DNA from: Daedaleopsis sinensis
Lineage: Eukaryota > Basidiomycota > Agaricomycetes > Polyporales > Polyporaceae
Assembly: GCA_033807695.1 (NCBI GenBank)
Contig: CM066308.1
Location: 2,914,001 to 2,978,000 of the forward strand
Direction: 5' to 3'
DNA length: 64,000 nucleotides
Part shown: piece after piece, positions 42,199 to 52,102 of the stretch
How positions within the stretch are numbered: position 1 is the first letter of the stretch
Layout: every line of letters begins with the position of its first letter
Position numbers and translations under genes: made by a program
Notes under the pieces: model-generated
The model's database searches: none
What the model was told of the DNA's origin: nothing
What the model saw: the letters and a program-made list of their open reading frames with translations, nothing else

Positions 42199-44031
42199 AT
42201 GCATGAAGCCAACCGCGCCATGCAACACCGACACGTCCGTGTCCAGCACCTCCAGGACCGCGCACCAGCTCCTGAGCCTGCGCTCATCACCCTGCCCTGG
42301 GCTCTCCCCTCTATTCCCCTCCTCAGCCCTCTTCTAGACCCCCTCCTCACGCCCCTCATCGTCGGCCGACCTACAACGACCTCTACCGTCCCCCACTCGA
42401 CTAGCACGACCGCTCCCACGACTACTGCTCAGCCCCACACGACCGCTCCCACTACCACCCCCGCCAATTCTCCTACCACCGCCGTTACCCCGCCTTCAAA
42501 TGGCGAACCCACGCATACAGATCCCAGCGGCAACCAAGGTACTTCCGTGACCACCCCCGCTCCGTCTCCCACACAGACAGACCCCTCCAATCCCGCTCCC
42601 TCCAATGGTTCCTCTGATGGGGCCTCCTCAAACGGATCGTCTCCAAGCAATCCCCAAGGCAGCAACACTGACGGCACCAATACTGACGGCACCAACACCG
42701 ACGGCACTACCGGTAGGGTCGTGAATGCCCAGGGCCAAGCGTTTGTCACGAACAGCGGGTCGCTGACCGGCACCGGCAACGACGCACAGGAGACTGGCAG
42801 CAACGCGAACCCGAACGGGTCTGATAGCGGCGGCGGCTCGCAAGACTCCAACGGCCGTTTGACTGGCACGAGCACTGGAGTCCGTCCCGGTGTCACCACG
42901 GGCTCGGGATACGACCCATCGAGCCCTACCGGTTCCGTTGAAGCAGCGACAGCCAAGTCCGGGCTGTCTCCTGGCATAATCGCGGGCATTACGGTCATCT
43001 CGCTCCTGCTCCTGCTCGTCCTCCTGCTCTGCTGCTTCCGCCGCCGCGCGATCGCAGCGCGCGTGAACCGCCGCAAAAAGTGGATGACCGGCGGCACGAC
43101 GTACGATACGGAATACAATGACAGAGAGGCCGCCGCGTCCGGCGCGCGCTCCGCGCGCAGCAGCTTCGCCACCACCTTCGACCGCGGCGCCACGCCCCAA
43201 TTCGACGTCGCCGTCCACGCCGAGCAGATGTCGCAGGTGTGGCCACAGGACATGAGCGGTTCGCACATCACCATCCCCGCCGCCACGCACTCGGTCCCGT
43301 CCGCCGCCTCGCCGACGTTCCGCAACCCGGACAGGTCGAGCCTGAGCTCGCAGTCCTCCGGCAGCGGCGACCGCCCAGTCTCGCAGGAGCCCGGCTTCCT
43401 CGTCGCCGTCCCGCCCGCTGCTGCCACGGAGGGATCGATCCACGCCGTCGACAGCCCCTCGCCGTTCTCCGTGCGCCCGTTCACGCCCTCCGAGACGTGG
43501 TCGTTCCCCAGGCCGCCGACCGATGACGCGCAGAGCCTCACGGCGTCCGCCATGCTCTCCGGGTCCATCCGCAGCGGCTCCGCCTTCTTCACGGCGGAGG
43601 ACGTGCCGCCCTCGCCCACGCTGTCGCTGAAAGGGGCGTCGGCCGAGCACGAGTACGAGAACCCGTTCGCGGACCCCGCCGAGGCCCTCGCGCGCCCGGC
43701 GACCGCGGACTCCGTCCCGCAGCACTTCGCACCCGTCGAGACGATCCAGCGGCCGTTCATGCCGTCGATGGCGGACGAGCTCGCGGTGCAGCCGGGCGAC
43801 GAGGTGCGCATCATCCAGCGCTTCGACGACGGCTGGGCGGTCGCGGAGCTCGTGGGCGCGGGCGCGGGCGTAGGTGGGGCGCGGGGCCTGATCCCGATCG
43901 ACTGCATGCGCGCACTCGAGGAGGCCCTCCCCGCGTTCCTCGCGAAGAAGCGCATCAGCAGCTACCGCGGCGCGCGCACGTCCGTGCTCACCGCCGGCAG
44001 CGGCGTGTCGGGCGTCGGCGCGGCGCTGTGA
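42199..44031 (+). CDS. Mucin-like single-pass membrane protein with C-terminal SH3 domain (Fus1-like)
   Basis: Single exon of 610 aa from ATG 42199 (MHEANRAMQHRH); ATG 42220 is an alternative. The N-terminal 250 residues are Thr/Ser/Pro-rich (TTTSTVPHSTSTTAPTTTAQ and similar), typical of an O-mannosylated stalk, and include tandem NTDG units (42667-42711). One membrane helix (GIIAGITVISLLLLLVLLLCCF) is followed by basic residues RRRAIAARVNRRKK, placing the C-terminus in the cytosol. The cytosolic part is disordered, then ends in an SH3 domain: PFMPSMADELAVQPGDEVRI, RFDDGWAVAEL and GLIPIDCM. This order (S/T-rich ectodomain, one helix, SH3) is that of yeast Fus1 and related SH3 membrane proteins in mating and cell-wall signalling. 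No classical signal peptide is seen before the stalk; only a moderately hydrophobic, proline-rich LITLPWALPSIPLLSPLLDP segment that might serve. Confidence 0.87.
   Translation: MHEANRAMQHRHVRVQHLQDRAPAPEPALITLPWALPSIPLLSPLLDPLLTPLIVGRPTTTSTVPHSTSTTAPTTTAQPHTTAPTTTPANSPTTAVTPPSNGEPTHTDPSGNQGTSVTTPAPSPTQTDPSNPAPSNGSSDGASSNGSSPSNPQGSNTDGTNTDGTNTDGTTGRVVNAQGQAFVTNSGSLTGTGNDAQETGSNANPNGSDSGGGSQDSNGRLTGTSTGVRPGVTTGSGYDPSSPTGSVEAATAKSGLSPGIIAGITVISLLLLLVLLLCCFRRRAIAARVNRRKKWMTGGTTYDTEYNDREAAASGARSARSSFATTFDRGATPQFDVAVHAEQMSQVWPQDMSGSHITIPAATHSVPSAASPTFRNPDRSSLSSQSSGSGDRPVSQEPGFLVAVPPAAATEGSIHAVDSPSPFSVRPFTPSETWSFPRPPTDDAQSLTASAMLSGSIRSGSAFFTAEDVPPSPTLSLKGASAEHEYENPFADPAEALARPATADSVPQHFAPVETIQRPFMPSMADELAVQPGDEVRIIQRFDDGWAVAELVGAGAGVGGARGLIPIDCMRALEEALPAFLAKKRISSYRGARTSVLTAGSGVSGVGAAL
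42667..42711. repeat. 15-bp imperfect tandem repeat coding for NTDGT
   Basis: Three consecutive units (AACACTGACGGCACC and variants) encode Asn-Thr-Asp-Gly-Thr in the mucin-like stalk. Confidence 0.85.
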
Positions 44032-46358
44032 GCGCTCGCGCGGGCTGCCGTGTTTGTGTCTGTCTCTCCGGAAGTCCCGAGCCACTGTACGTCTACCTCC
44101 TTGTCGGTGAGTGGTTAGTGCACCGCGTGCCGGATGAAGGGACACGCTAGCTGACGACGGAACGCACAGCGCTCCGGATTGCTGTGCAAAGGGCGTTCAA
44201 GCTGAAGCTGAAGCTGTTGTCTGTTTGTTGTCTGTTACACTACCTACCCTACCGCATACACGTCCCCGCCCCCACCGCCATCTACACGTCCTTGCGTCTC
44301 GCTGGCCGCCGCAGACCGCGCGTGAACCCCGTCTCATCCCCGGTCTGGACGGCCAGCAGGCACCACCCGCCGCACCCGCACCGCGCTCGTCGTATGCGTC
44401 CGCCGGGCCGGGCAGCGCGACCTATCCCTTCACTTCCCGCCTTCTCCCTGTTCACTGTTCAACGTTCATTGCTTGCTTGATTTGTTTGATGTGGCCATAG
44501 TTCACGTTCGTATAATTCGCCCCTGCCGTTCTTCGCACAGTGCATCATTACCTCCCCATCCCCCAACCTCTCATCCGCCGCATCCCCGTTCCCCTCATCC
44601 ATCTTCCATCTTCCATCTTCCCTCATCCATCTTCCATCTTCCTTCCTGCTCATCCATCTTGCTTACCCATCCTCATCCCCCTTCCCCATGCTGCTATCCC
44701 GATCCCCGGACTAGCGGAGATTGTGCATACCCACCCGTCCATCCTTGCTTTCCCCCCATTCTCAATGCTCATACTCATTCTGCCCCCGCCGCACGGCCTG
44801 CAGCGCACGACCCAAACGATAGCGCACATCGTGCGGTGCACAGACGCGGCGGGTCTCTGTATACCCTTCATCGATCACCGCGCACACGTCTGGATCTGTC
44901 CGGAGTCCCCTTAAGCTTGTTCTTGTTCTCACTAGATTTCCTTCGCGTTCGCCCCTACCGTAACCCTTGTGCGGTCCACCGACTATTCGCACCCCTGACG
45001 TTACGGTTTTCCGGTTACATACATGTCGTGTCGTATCGCAGGCTATAGCCTTACTTGCAATCGGGTGGTCTCGCCGGTGTTTTCGCTGTTGTCGTATGCG
45101 CCTGCCGCGAGCAGGGTTGCTCTTGGATAGTTGGCCAGTTGGTTAGTTGGTTGGTCAGTTGGTTAGTTATTACTTTACAGTTACAGTTACAGTTACAGTT
45201 ACCGTGCGCTGTACGCGTGTCGGTCGCGTTCGCAGCGGTGTCGGTGGCCCTTTGTGGTGGGTGGCCAGGGGCGGCGTGTAGAAAAATATACAGCACATAT
45301 ACGTGTACCCCTCCCATGTGCACGATACACGCACGCGGAATCTAGCATCCTATGCTTCTGGAGCTCATCGATCTCTTTGCCATTCATCGCGTTGCAGACA
45401 GCGTCAGGATATACATGCGCACACCCCGTGTGGCGTACAGTACGGTACGTACAAACAACCACAGGAAGGGAGAGAAAAAGAGAAAGAGAAAGAAACAGAG
45501 AATGAAAGAAACAGAGAACGCGAAAGATGTCAGCCCCACATACTACCCCAATTCCGGCACGGCCCTCGCATCGGCAGGAGTCCCCACAGGGGCTCGTCAA
45601 AAACCACTCGACTTCCTCGCTCTCGCCTCCCATGCTAAGCAGCGCACGGCGCAGGATCCGCGCGGACGGACCCACTGCCGCCGCGCGCGCCAGGCCTCCG
45701 CCTCCGGGTGGGATGCGCCCGGGGGCTGCCCGGAGGGGAGGCCGGCGGGAGGCGTGTGTGTGTGTGTGTAGTTGGTGTGGTACAGTAGCATACAAACGGA
45801 GAGACACGGACACAGAGACGGAGAGCAGGAGAACGTACCTGCGTACCTGCTTGCGCAAGCAGCGAGAGCGCGGCGGCCGGGGGAGGCAAAGTGCACGCGG
45901 TTACAAGCATACGATTACACGCCGCGCGCGCGGGCGCGCGGGTCGACAACAGGATTAGGCCGGGCGGGGCGGGTAGCGTACGGCGGAGAGAACACAACAA
46001 GCGGCGGAAAGCAAAAGCAGACGGACAGAGATGGGCGGCGGCGACACGAGGCGGCGGGAGCGGGCACGTCTGGGGGTGCGTGGGGGGTGAGGGAGGGGAG
46101 GGGGGTGAGTGGGCGGGACGGATGGACGGGGCGCGGGGGGACCGTGACACTGACAAGTACAACGACAGCGACTGTGGGACTGTGAGGGGGGCAAGCGGGA
46201 TCCGTGTCCAAGGCAAGACAAGACAAGACAAGACAGCGAGGGCTGGGCGAGGAGTCTGGAATCTGGGGAACGGGCAGAGGATGAGGTGGGCAGGAGAGGG
46301 AGAGGGAGAGGGAGGGCGTGCGGGTCGTGAAGTTCCAAGGGACGGGCGGCTGCTCTGG
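44032..46358. other. Long intergenic region with simple repeats, about 2.3 kb
   Basis: Between the convergent Fus1-like (+) and FYR (-) genes. It is rich in pyrimidine tracts: ATCTTCC repeats at about 44597-44650, GTTGGTTA-type repeats at 45129-45168, (TTACAG)4 at 45175-45198, a GT run near 45755-45770, and G/A-rich runs at 46081-46310. No recognisable protein on either strand; frames of up to about 240 codons reflect strand-asymmetric composition. Confidence 0.5.
45129..45198. repeat. GTTGG/TTAG repeats followed by (TTACAG)4
   Basis: Degenerate GTTGGTTA/GTTGGTCA units run directly into four exact TTACAG hexamers (45175-45198). Intergenic. Confidence 0.85.
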
Positions 46359-49051
46359 TCATCGTTCACCCGCGAGCGGGTACGACGTCTGGCCGTTGCG
46401 CCGCGAGCCGCCGTTCGCGTAGACGAAGTCCTGCGCGCCCTCGCTGACGGGCGGCGACGCCATGGGCGGGGCGGGGTACGCGTTCATGATGCTCGCAAAC
46501 GTTGCGGGGACGGGCGGCGGGGGCGTCCCCGCGCGGTACACAGGCTCCACATGGTTCGGCACGGCGGCGTGGGACTCGTAGGGGGAACGGTGGTGCGGGG
46601 GCGGCAGCGAGCTCTGCGCGCGCGAGTGCGGGTGCGGGATCGCCGGCGGCGGAAGCGCGTGCGTCGGGGAGAAATGGTCGTGCTCCCGGTCGCCGCGATC
46701 TCGCTCGGACCGCTCGCGACGCATGACGGGCGAGCGCGAGTCTGTGCGCGAGTGCGGGGAGTCGACGTGCATCGCGTTGTTTGCGGGGTACTCGTCGTAG
46801 CCTCCAGCATTGCTCGCGCGCGAGCCCCGGCGGCCCCGATGGATCGTCTCGACTGGCGCGGGATACTCTTGGTGGAATGTGAGAGGCTTCATCGGCGGGG
46901 CCTGCGAGCCTGGCGCGTTACCGCGGGAACGCAGCGACGGATCCTCCTTCTCGACCTGGATGATCTGGAGCTCTCCGTGTCTTCCAAGGACGGCTTGGGC
47001 CGGCCCAGGGGCAGAGGGGCCAAGACCGGGACTATGCATCAGCTCCGGGTCTTCGAAGTATCCGTTCCCATTTGCACCGGGAGACGATTCGTCCTGCTCA
47101 TCAGGAAGCGCGGGGATCACCGCAGCGTGCCGTCCGCCAAGGGGCCTGTAGGAGCAGAAGGGTGGAGGAGAGAGGGCATGAGTGATGATCCGTCTTCCGC
47201 TTGTCCCGCGGCGCCAGCTCGTCATCCCGAACCTCTCGTTTTAGCAAGACCCAACGAGGGCGACGAGGGAACATAAGTATGTGGGGGAAGCGGGGGAGCA
47301 AGGGCGCCGCAGAGAGAAACAGCGAGAGACGACGCTCACCCTCCTTCGACGAAGTGCTGCCACACGTAGTCCTTGAGTTGATTCGCATGCGGCAACTCCT
47401 GGATGAGATGCTTGATCGTGTTCTGCCCGAGGCCGAAGAAATCGGGGCCGGATACGGAGTTCGAGTGCGCCCGGTTGCGGATGTGGTTCGCTGCTCGGAC
47501 GATAACGGACCACGCACCCGTCGCGGTGCCAGCGGCGATCGGCCTGTCTGGCGTGTCCGCCGCGGTGATCTGGAACTTGGGGCCGTCCCCGCCGTCGAGG
47601 ATTTTGCAGTGATAGACAACCTCTGAGTTGGGATCGACGGTGGAGAAATAGCGCCTACGCACGCGACGTTAATGTTGGACATCTAGATCGTGAGGGGACC
47701 GGAGCGACGTACCGTGTAACTTCATAACCCACCGGGAAAATGTACCTCTCCGTGTGGAAGTGCTCCCTCATGCACACCTCGCCCAGGTTGATGACAGTCA
47801 TGATGCCGACGTTGAGAGGAAGGATGGGCTTGCCCTTGATATCACGTGGCACGGTCGGAATGCTGAAGCTCTTGGTGGTCACGGTGTGCGCCTTGAGACG
47901 TTTTGGCTTCGTGTGTCGTTGTATCTCTGAAGGTCTAGAATTTGCGGAAGACGTGCGCAGCGTCATCTGCATCTGGGACTGAGCAGGCGGACCTCCATGT
48001 TGGTACGAGGGAGACATTCCTTCAGCGTGCATTGCAGACATATACTCATCTTGAGGTGAAAGAACAGGCGAGAGAGACTCGGAGCGGTGGCGGATGTGTC
48101 CGTGCGGGGTGCCCATGTGCTGCGCACCAGGCGGAGGGGGACCCGGAGGGCCTTCACTCCCTGGCGGCGCTGGAGGCTTGAGGCGCAATCGAGTGCCACC
48201 GCTTGAGACAAGGACAGGCGGAGACGGCGCACCTGGACCAGGGGGGCCGGGAGGAGGAGCACCGTGGACGGGGGCAGGGGCGTAGGTCAAAGGGGCACCA
48301 ATGTCCTTGCCTTTGGGAGGCACTCCTCCTCTCGCTTTGCGCGTCGCAGGTCGCTTTGCTGCTTCGCGTGCGTCCTCTTCCTGCCTCTCCTTGGCCTCCG
48401 CCTCCTGTCTCTTTCGTGCAGCAGGGCCAATGTGACGAGAAAGAAGGTGAGGGTCGATATCCGGGTCTTCGCGGTCAAGCTCATCTATGGCTTGCCGAAG
48501 GTTGGTGACGAACGCCTGCTGGTTCCTGTCGTTGAGGAGACAGCGCGGAAAGGCGGTAAAGGGTGGTTGTGGAATGGGTGCACCGGGATTGTGGGCGGGG
48601 TTGAGCTCCAGCTCAGCGATACGGTCGAGCAGTAGTCTACGTGTGAACCGAGTAAAGCTCGACGTTCAACCTGGATGGTATCGAGGACGCACGCTTTTTC
48701 CGCTCTCCATTTAACGTTGCGCTCGCCCGAGCCCCGCAGTTGCAACATAGCCTCTTTGTGTTTCTGCGGGACGTCGCCAGGTCATAGTCACGATTAGAAC
48801 GTGATCGCGTGTGGCGAGCAGGGTTGTAACGATGTCCAGACAAGCTGAGTGGGACGAGGAATCGCCAGACGAATGCGATTTCTCACCTCTTCGAGCTCAA
48901 AAAACTTGCGCTTTAATCTGCTGTATTTTGTGGCGACGTCGGGCTCCTTGCCCTTCTGCGAGGGGGGCTGGCCTGGGATAGGTGGCAGCGGTGGCGGACC
49001 CATGACGACGTCCTGTGGCGGACCCATGGGCGGCCGAGGAGTGTGGCTCAT
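46359..49051 (-). CDS. FYRN/FYRC domain nuclear protein
   Basis: ATG at 49051 (MSHTPRPPMGPP), stop at 46359. The first exon ends in a charged helix (ATKYSRLKRKFFELEE) that continues over an intron into KHKEAMLQLRGSGERNVKWRAEKACVLD, a coiled coil. After a DELDREDPDIDPHLLSRHIG segment and a Lys/Glu-rich stretch comes a Gly/Pro-rich linker. The FYRN domain is LPLNVGIMTVINLGEVC with FHTERYIFPVGYEVTR; over an intron follows RYFSTVDPNSEVVYHCKILD, GPKFQITAADTPDRPIAAGT and the FYRC part (GAWSVIVRAANHIRN, SGPDFFGLGQNTIKHLIQEL). The tail of about 230 residues is Pro/Arg/Ser-rich. FYRN and FYRC fold together and occur in MLL/trithorax methyltransferases, KDM5 demethylases and TBRG1. The lack of SET, JmjC or PHD here, and the N-terminal coiled coil, make it TBRG1-like. 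A chromatin role is likely, partners unknown. Confidence 0.88.
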
Positions 49052-49119
49052 GGCGAGTCGGAGGGGGGAGGGGAAGGGCTGATGGGAGAAGAGGGGAAAG
49101 GCAGAGGGAGGGGTCTTAG

Positions 49120-49128
49120 GCTATATAG
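49120..49128 (-). promoter_or_regulatory. TATA-like element of the FYR gene
   Basis: GCTATATAG lies about 70 bp upstream of the FYR start codon. Because TATATA is palindromic it could also serve plus-strand transcription. Confidence 0.4.
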
Positions 49129-49469
49129 GTGGTGGAGGCCAGGGGAAGCGGCCAACTGTTTGGTCCGATCCCACATTTCCTCTCTGAACGCACCGCGTCC
49201 GACTTGAGATCAGTCCCCACAGCTGTGCTGCCGACATTGGGGTCGTGCCGAAAGACTGCTTTATTCGCTGGCTACTACACGCACATGCTCCCATTCAACC
49301 TCCGCAAAGACCACGCAACAAACACAGACTTGTTGGAAAAAGTCGGGGCGTTGAGTCGCGGAAATGGAGAGGATGGGATAGCGGCCGTTCTGGGCGGCGT
49401 GGCGTTGATTGACTTGTTTGGTTCGCTCAGACGCCCAAACCTTGCTCTCACTCGTCCAGGACCCCGGAA

Positions 49470-50222
49470 CCCCGAGCCCCGGTGCCTTCCTCATGCCTCC
49501 TCCCTTTTCCCAATCGCATCTTTCCATGCCAACTCCTCCAAATGGCGTAATAGCTCCTCACTGCCTCCCGCGCCTGGTCTTGCTAGTCCTCCTCTGTCTC
49601 GCCCTCCGCCTCGCATCTATCATCTGTCATCCAGCGACACCGTCGAGCGCGGCACATTCGAATCCCATCTCGCATCGAACGCGGAGGTAAGTAAGACTCG
49701 CTTATGGGCGCGAGATCGCCTTGCTGCTGGCGTCACGGTGTGCGTGGCAACCCGTGCCATTTGCACTCTTCTCAGGTCTCGACCCCTCCTTGGACTCTAC
49801 TCAACGCCCGGCAGCCCGAGCCTTGTCCGTTCTGGTGTTCACATTACCATATATGGCTACTCTCGCCTCTCCTCCCTCCTCCGGACGTTTTCGCCGCCAC
49901 AAGCACGCCGCTATTGCGCCACACTCATTTCTGCGGCTCTATCCGGCTCTTGAGCTTCTTGCGATGCGGCGCACGAATCTCCATCCCCGCTAGCCAACGC
50001 GTGCACCCCGAACCCGTCTTCCATCAGCCACCTGTTGGAGGTGTGTCACGTAAACGTTATACAAGAAAGTTCGACGGTTACTACCAGCAGTATGTTTTCT
50101 CCGCGTACGACATTACGCAGTACGTCCACCCTCGGCCTGCCGTGCTCAAGAACTGTTCATCCACAGCCATGGGACATGTCACAGCGCATGCCGCTCCGGG
50201 CCAGCCCGATGAAGTTTCATAA
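49470..50222 (+). CDS. Candidate two-exon gene divergent from FYR (weak)
   Basis: A Pro-rich frame (LPPAPGLASPPLSRPPPRIY, then SSDTVERGTFESHLASNAE) ends at an excellent donor GAG|GTAAGTAAG (about 49686), with a TTCTCAG acceptor at about 49777. In phase it continues VSTPPWTLLNARQPEPCPFW and runs open to a stop at 50222. Start codon and exact frame are not secure, since a second frame after the acceptor is also open to about 49993. No domain recognised. Confidence 0.25.
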
Positions 50223-52102
50223 ATTGCAACGCTTGTCGTGAGCTTGTCATGTTCACACGATGACGTCGACGGACGGCCGCGTGCCCTCGAATTCGCTCTA
50301 TGCAGACTCGTGCACGGGCCACCGGTCTGCTTCTTTCTCACTCGAGAACCAGTATATCCTATCTGTCCGTATCGCCGCAGAGGACCCCTTGCACTAATCC
50401 ATGTCATCTTCCAACAGGAGCGTAAAGTTTACAAAACGGGTCCTGTTCCACTCGGATATATGCACACAGTCCACCGCTCGCTCTAGCAGTGACTATCGCT
50501 GAGCCTGCAATTCTCAGTGCTTCCAAGCCCTCTGAAATACACACGCGCCATTCCCGTCCATCCCGCGACCAACCACACACCCCGCTTTACGACATAGGTA
50601 CTCGCGGAGCGATCCGGTCCCAGGAGGCCAGTCAAGACGCAATTCCCGACTCGGACGTACGGCAGGGCACTGGGCCACTTCGGTACACGCAACACATCCA
50701 GGTTACTACGTGCCGACGCAAATCTCGTCACCCCTCCATGGACAATCCCAGCCATTACGCATTTACCTTCTAAGTACCACGCTCGTCCTTAGCGTTCGCT
50801 CCCAGGCGTCATCATACGACGCGTGTTCTGTCATCCGAAGCGTAGTGACCAAGATGCCTGCCACGCGGCGCGCCCACAGGTGTGTGTGTGCTGCCTGGAG
50901 ACTGAGTGCTATACCAACCTCAGGCTCCTCGACGCACTGGGCTCCGACAGGCTACTCGACTCGGAGGCCCCCCGGCACTGCGGCGCACATGCACATGCAC
51001 ATGCATATGTTACTGTATGCACAGAAGAAGAAGCTGGCCACTGGCACGCATAACGGTACCAACACGCCCCGTCACGGTTCTCACCCCCGTCCGCTTTTAG
51101 GCCTGCACAAGTACAGTGGGTACTCAGTATTGCGTCCGAGCGCGAGCCCGAGCGCGCGAAGCCCCGGCGCCGGCGCGCAGCTGGCCCTAAATACTATCGC
51201 ACTCGCCCGCGAGGGCAGTCGCAGATCCGCGTTTGGCCTGCAAGCTAGCTATAGGGGGCTTCGCGGCGCGCGTGCCTGGCTGACGTCGGAATCCGCGTCG
51301 GAATCAGCTTCGTGTGTGAAAGCGCTGGAAGGGCGGAACGGCCGTCGGCGCGTGCCTTCTCCCTCCCTCTCTGAATCTCTGTGTGCTTATGTGTGCTTAT
51401 GTGCTGACTTGCAGCTGGACGTTACAAGACGTCGGACGGGTTGCGTCTTCACGGCAGCGCGACGATGTCTACGTCGACGTCGATGGGTGATGTCCGCGGA
51501 GGATCAAGAGGATATGCGGTAAGTGGATGTCTTGACAGCGAGCGTGGCGGGCACGGCTAACGAACGTGTGGATAGAAGCTAGAAGCTGGTGACGTTGTCC
51601 AAATATAGGACGTCGTGAGGGCTGCAGGATTGCTCGGGTGTGGAAAGGTCGCAGACAGACAGGGAGAGAAGACGGTGCGGAAAACGGGTGCGCTGTGGAG
51701 AAGGGACTCCCCAGGTGGCCTGAGGGATTCCCGCTCTTGCGAGACTCGCGGGGCGATAGAGAGGAGCCCGGATACCATTCCGCGGTGTGCGTCCATAGGT
51801 CCGCAGCAAGGTGTACATATGCAAGTGTATTTACGACTGTTCGTTGAAGACGTAGCATAAGACGCAATACACGACCATTGAACTCTGCCGACGTCGCAGA
51901 TCCTTCCATATACCTTCGGAGTTGCCAGTGCGCCAGGTATCATCGCAACCATCCCGCTACGGCGCAGAACTGACTCCACATCTTACAAACGAAGTGCTGG
52001 TGCCGTCAACACTCCGCCCGTGCATCCCGTAACCTCTCGCACACGCAGGGTCCCGCCAATCCCTATATCCTATATCCACCCCACAACGCAGCCAACGCAC
52101 CT

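Larger units (their letters stand above)
49052..52102. other. Long intergenic region, about 3 kb, with one weak gene candidate
   Basis: Between FYR (-) and NTA1 (-). Apart from the two-exon candidate at 49,470-50,222, frames are short and Ser/Arg/Pro-rich. GCACAT repeats lie at about 50993-51011. No domain was recognised between 50,230 and 52,100. Confidence 0.45.

Noticed and set aside
42429..44145. Two minus-strand open frames of more than 500 codons opposite the Fus1-like gene
   Set aside because: They are shadows of the GC-rich, low-complexity plus-strand gene. The plus frame has the stalk, membrane helix and SH3 domain, while the antisense frames are Arg/Ala/Ser-rich with no domain.
45175..45198. 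TTACAG array as an internal telomere repeat
   Set aside because: The fungal telomere unit is normally TTAGGG; only four units of a different hexamer are present.
45891..47276. Plus-strand open frame of 461 codons overlapping the FYR gene
   Set aside because: Arg/Gly-rich composition with no domain; it is antisense to a tail in frame with clear FYRN/FYRC exons.
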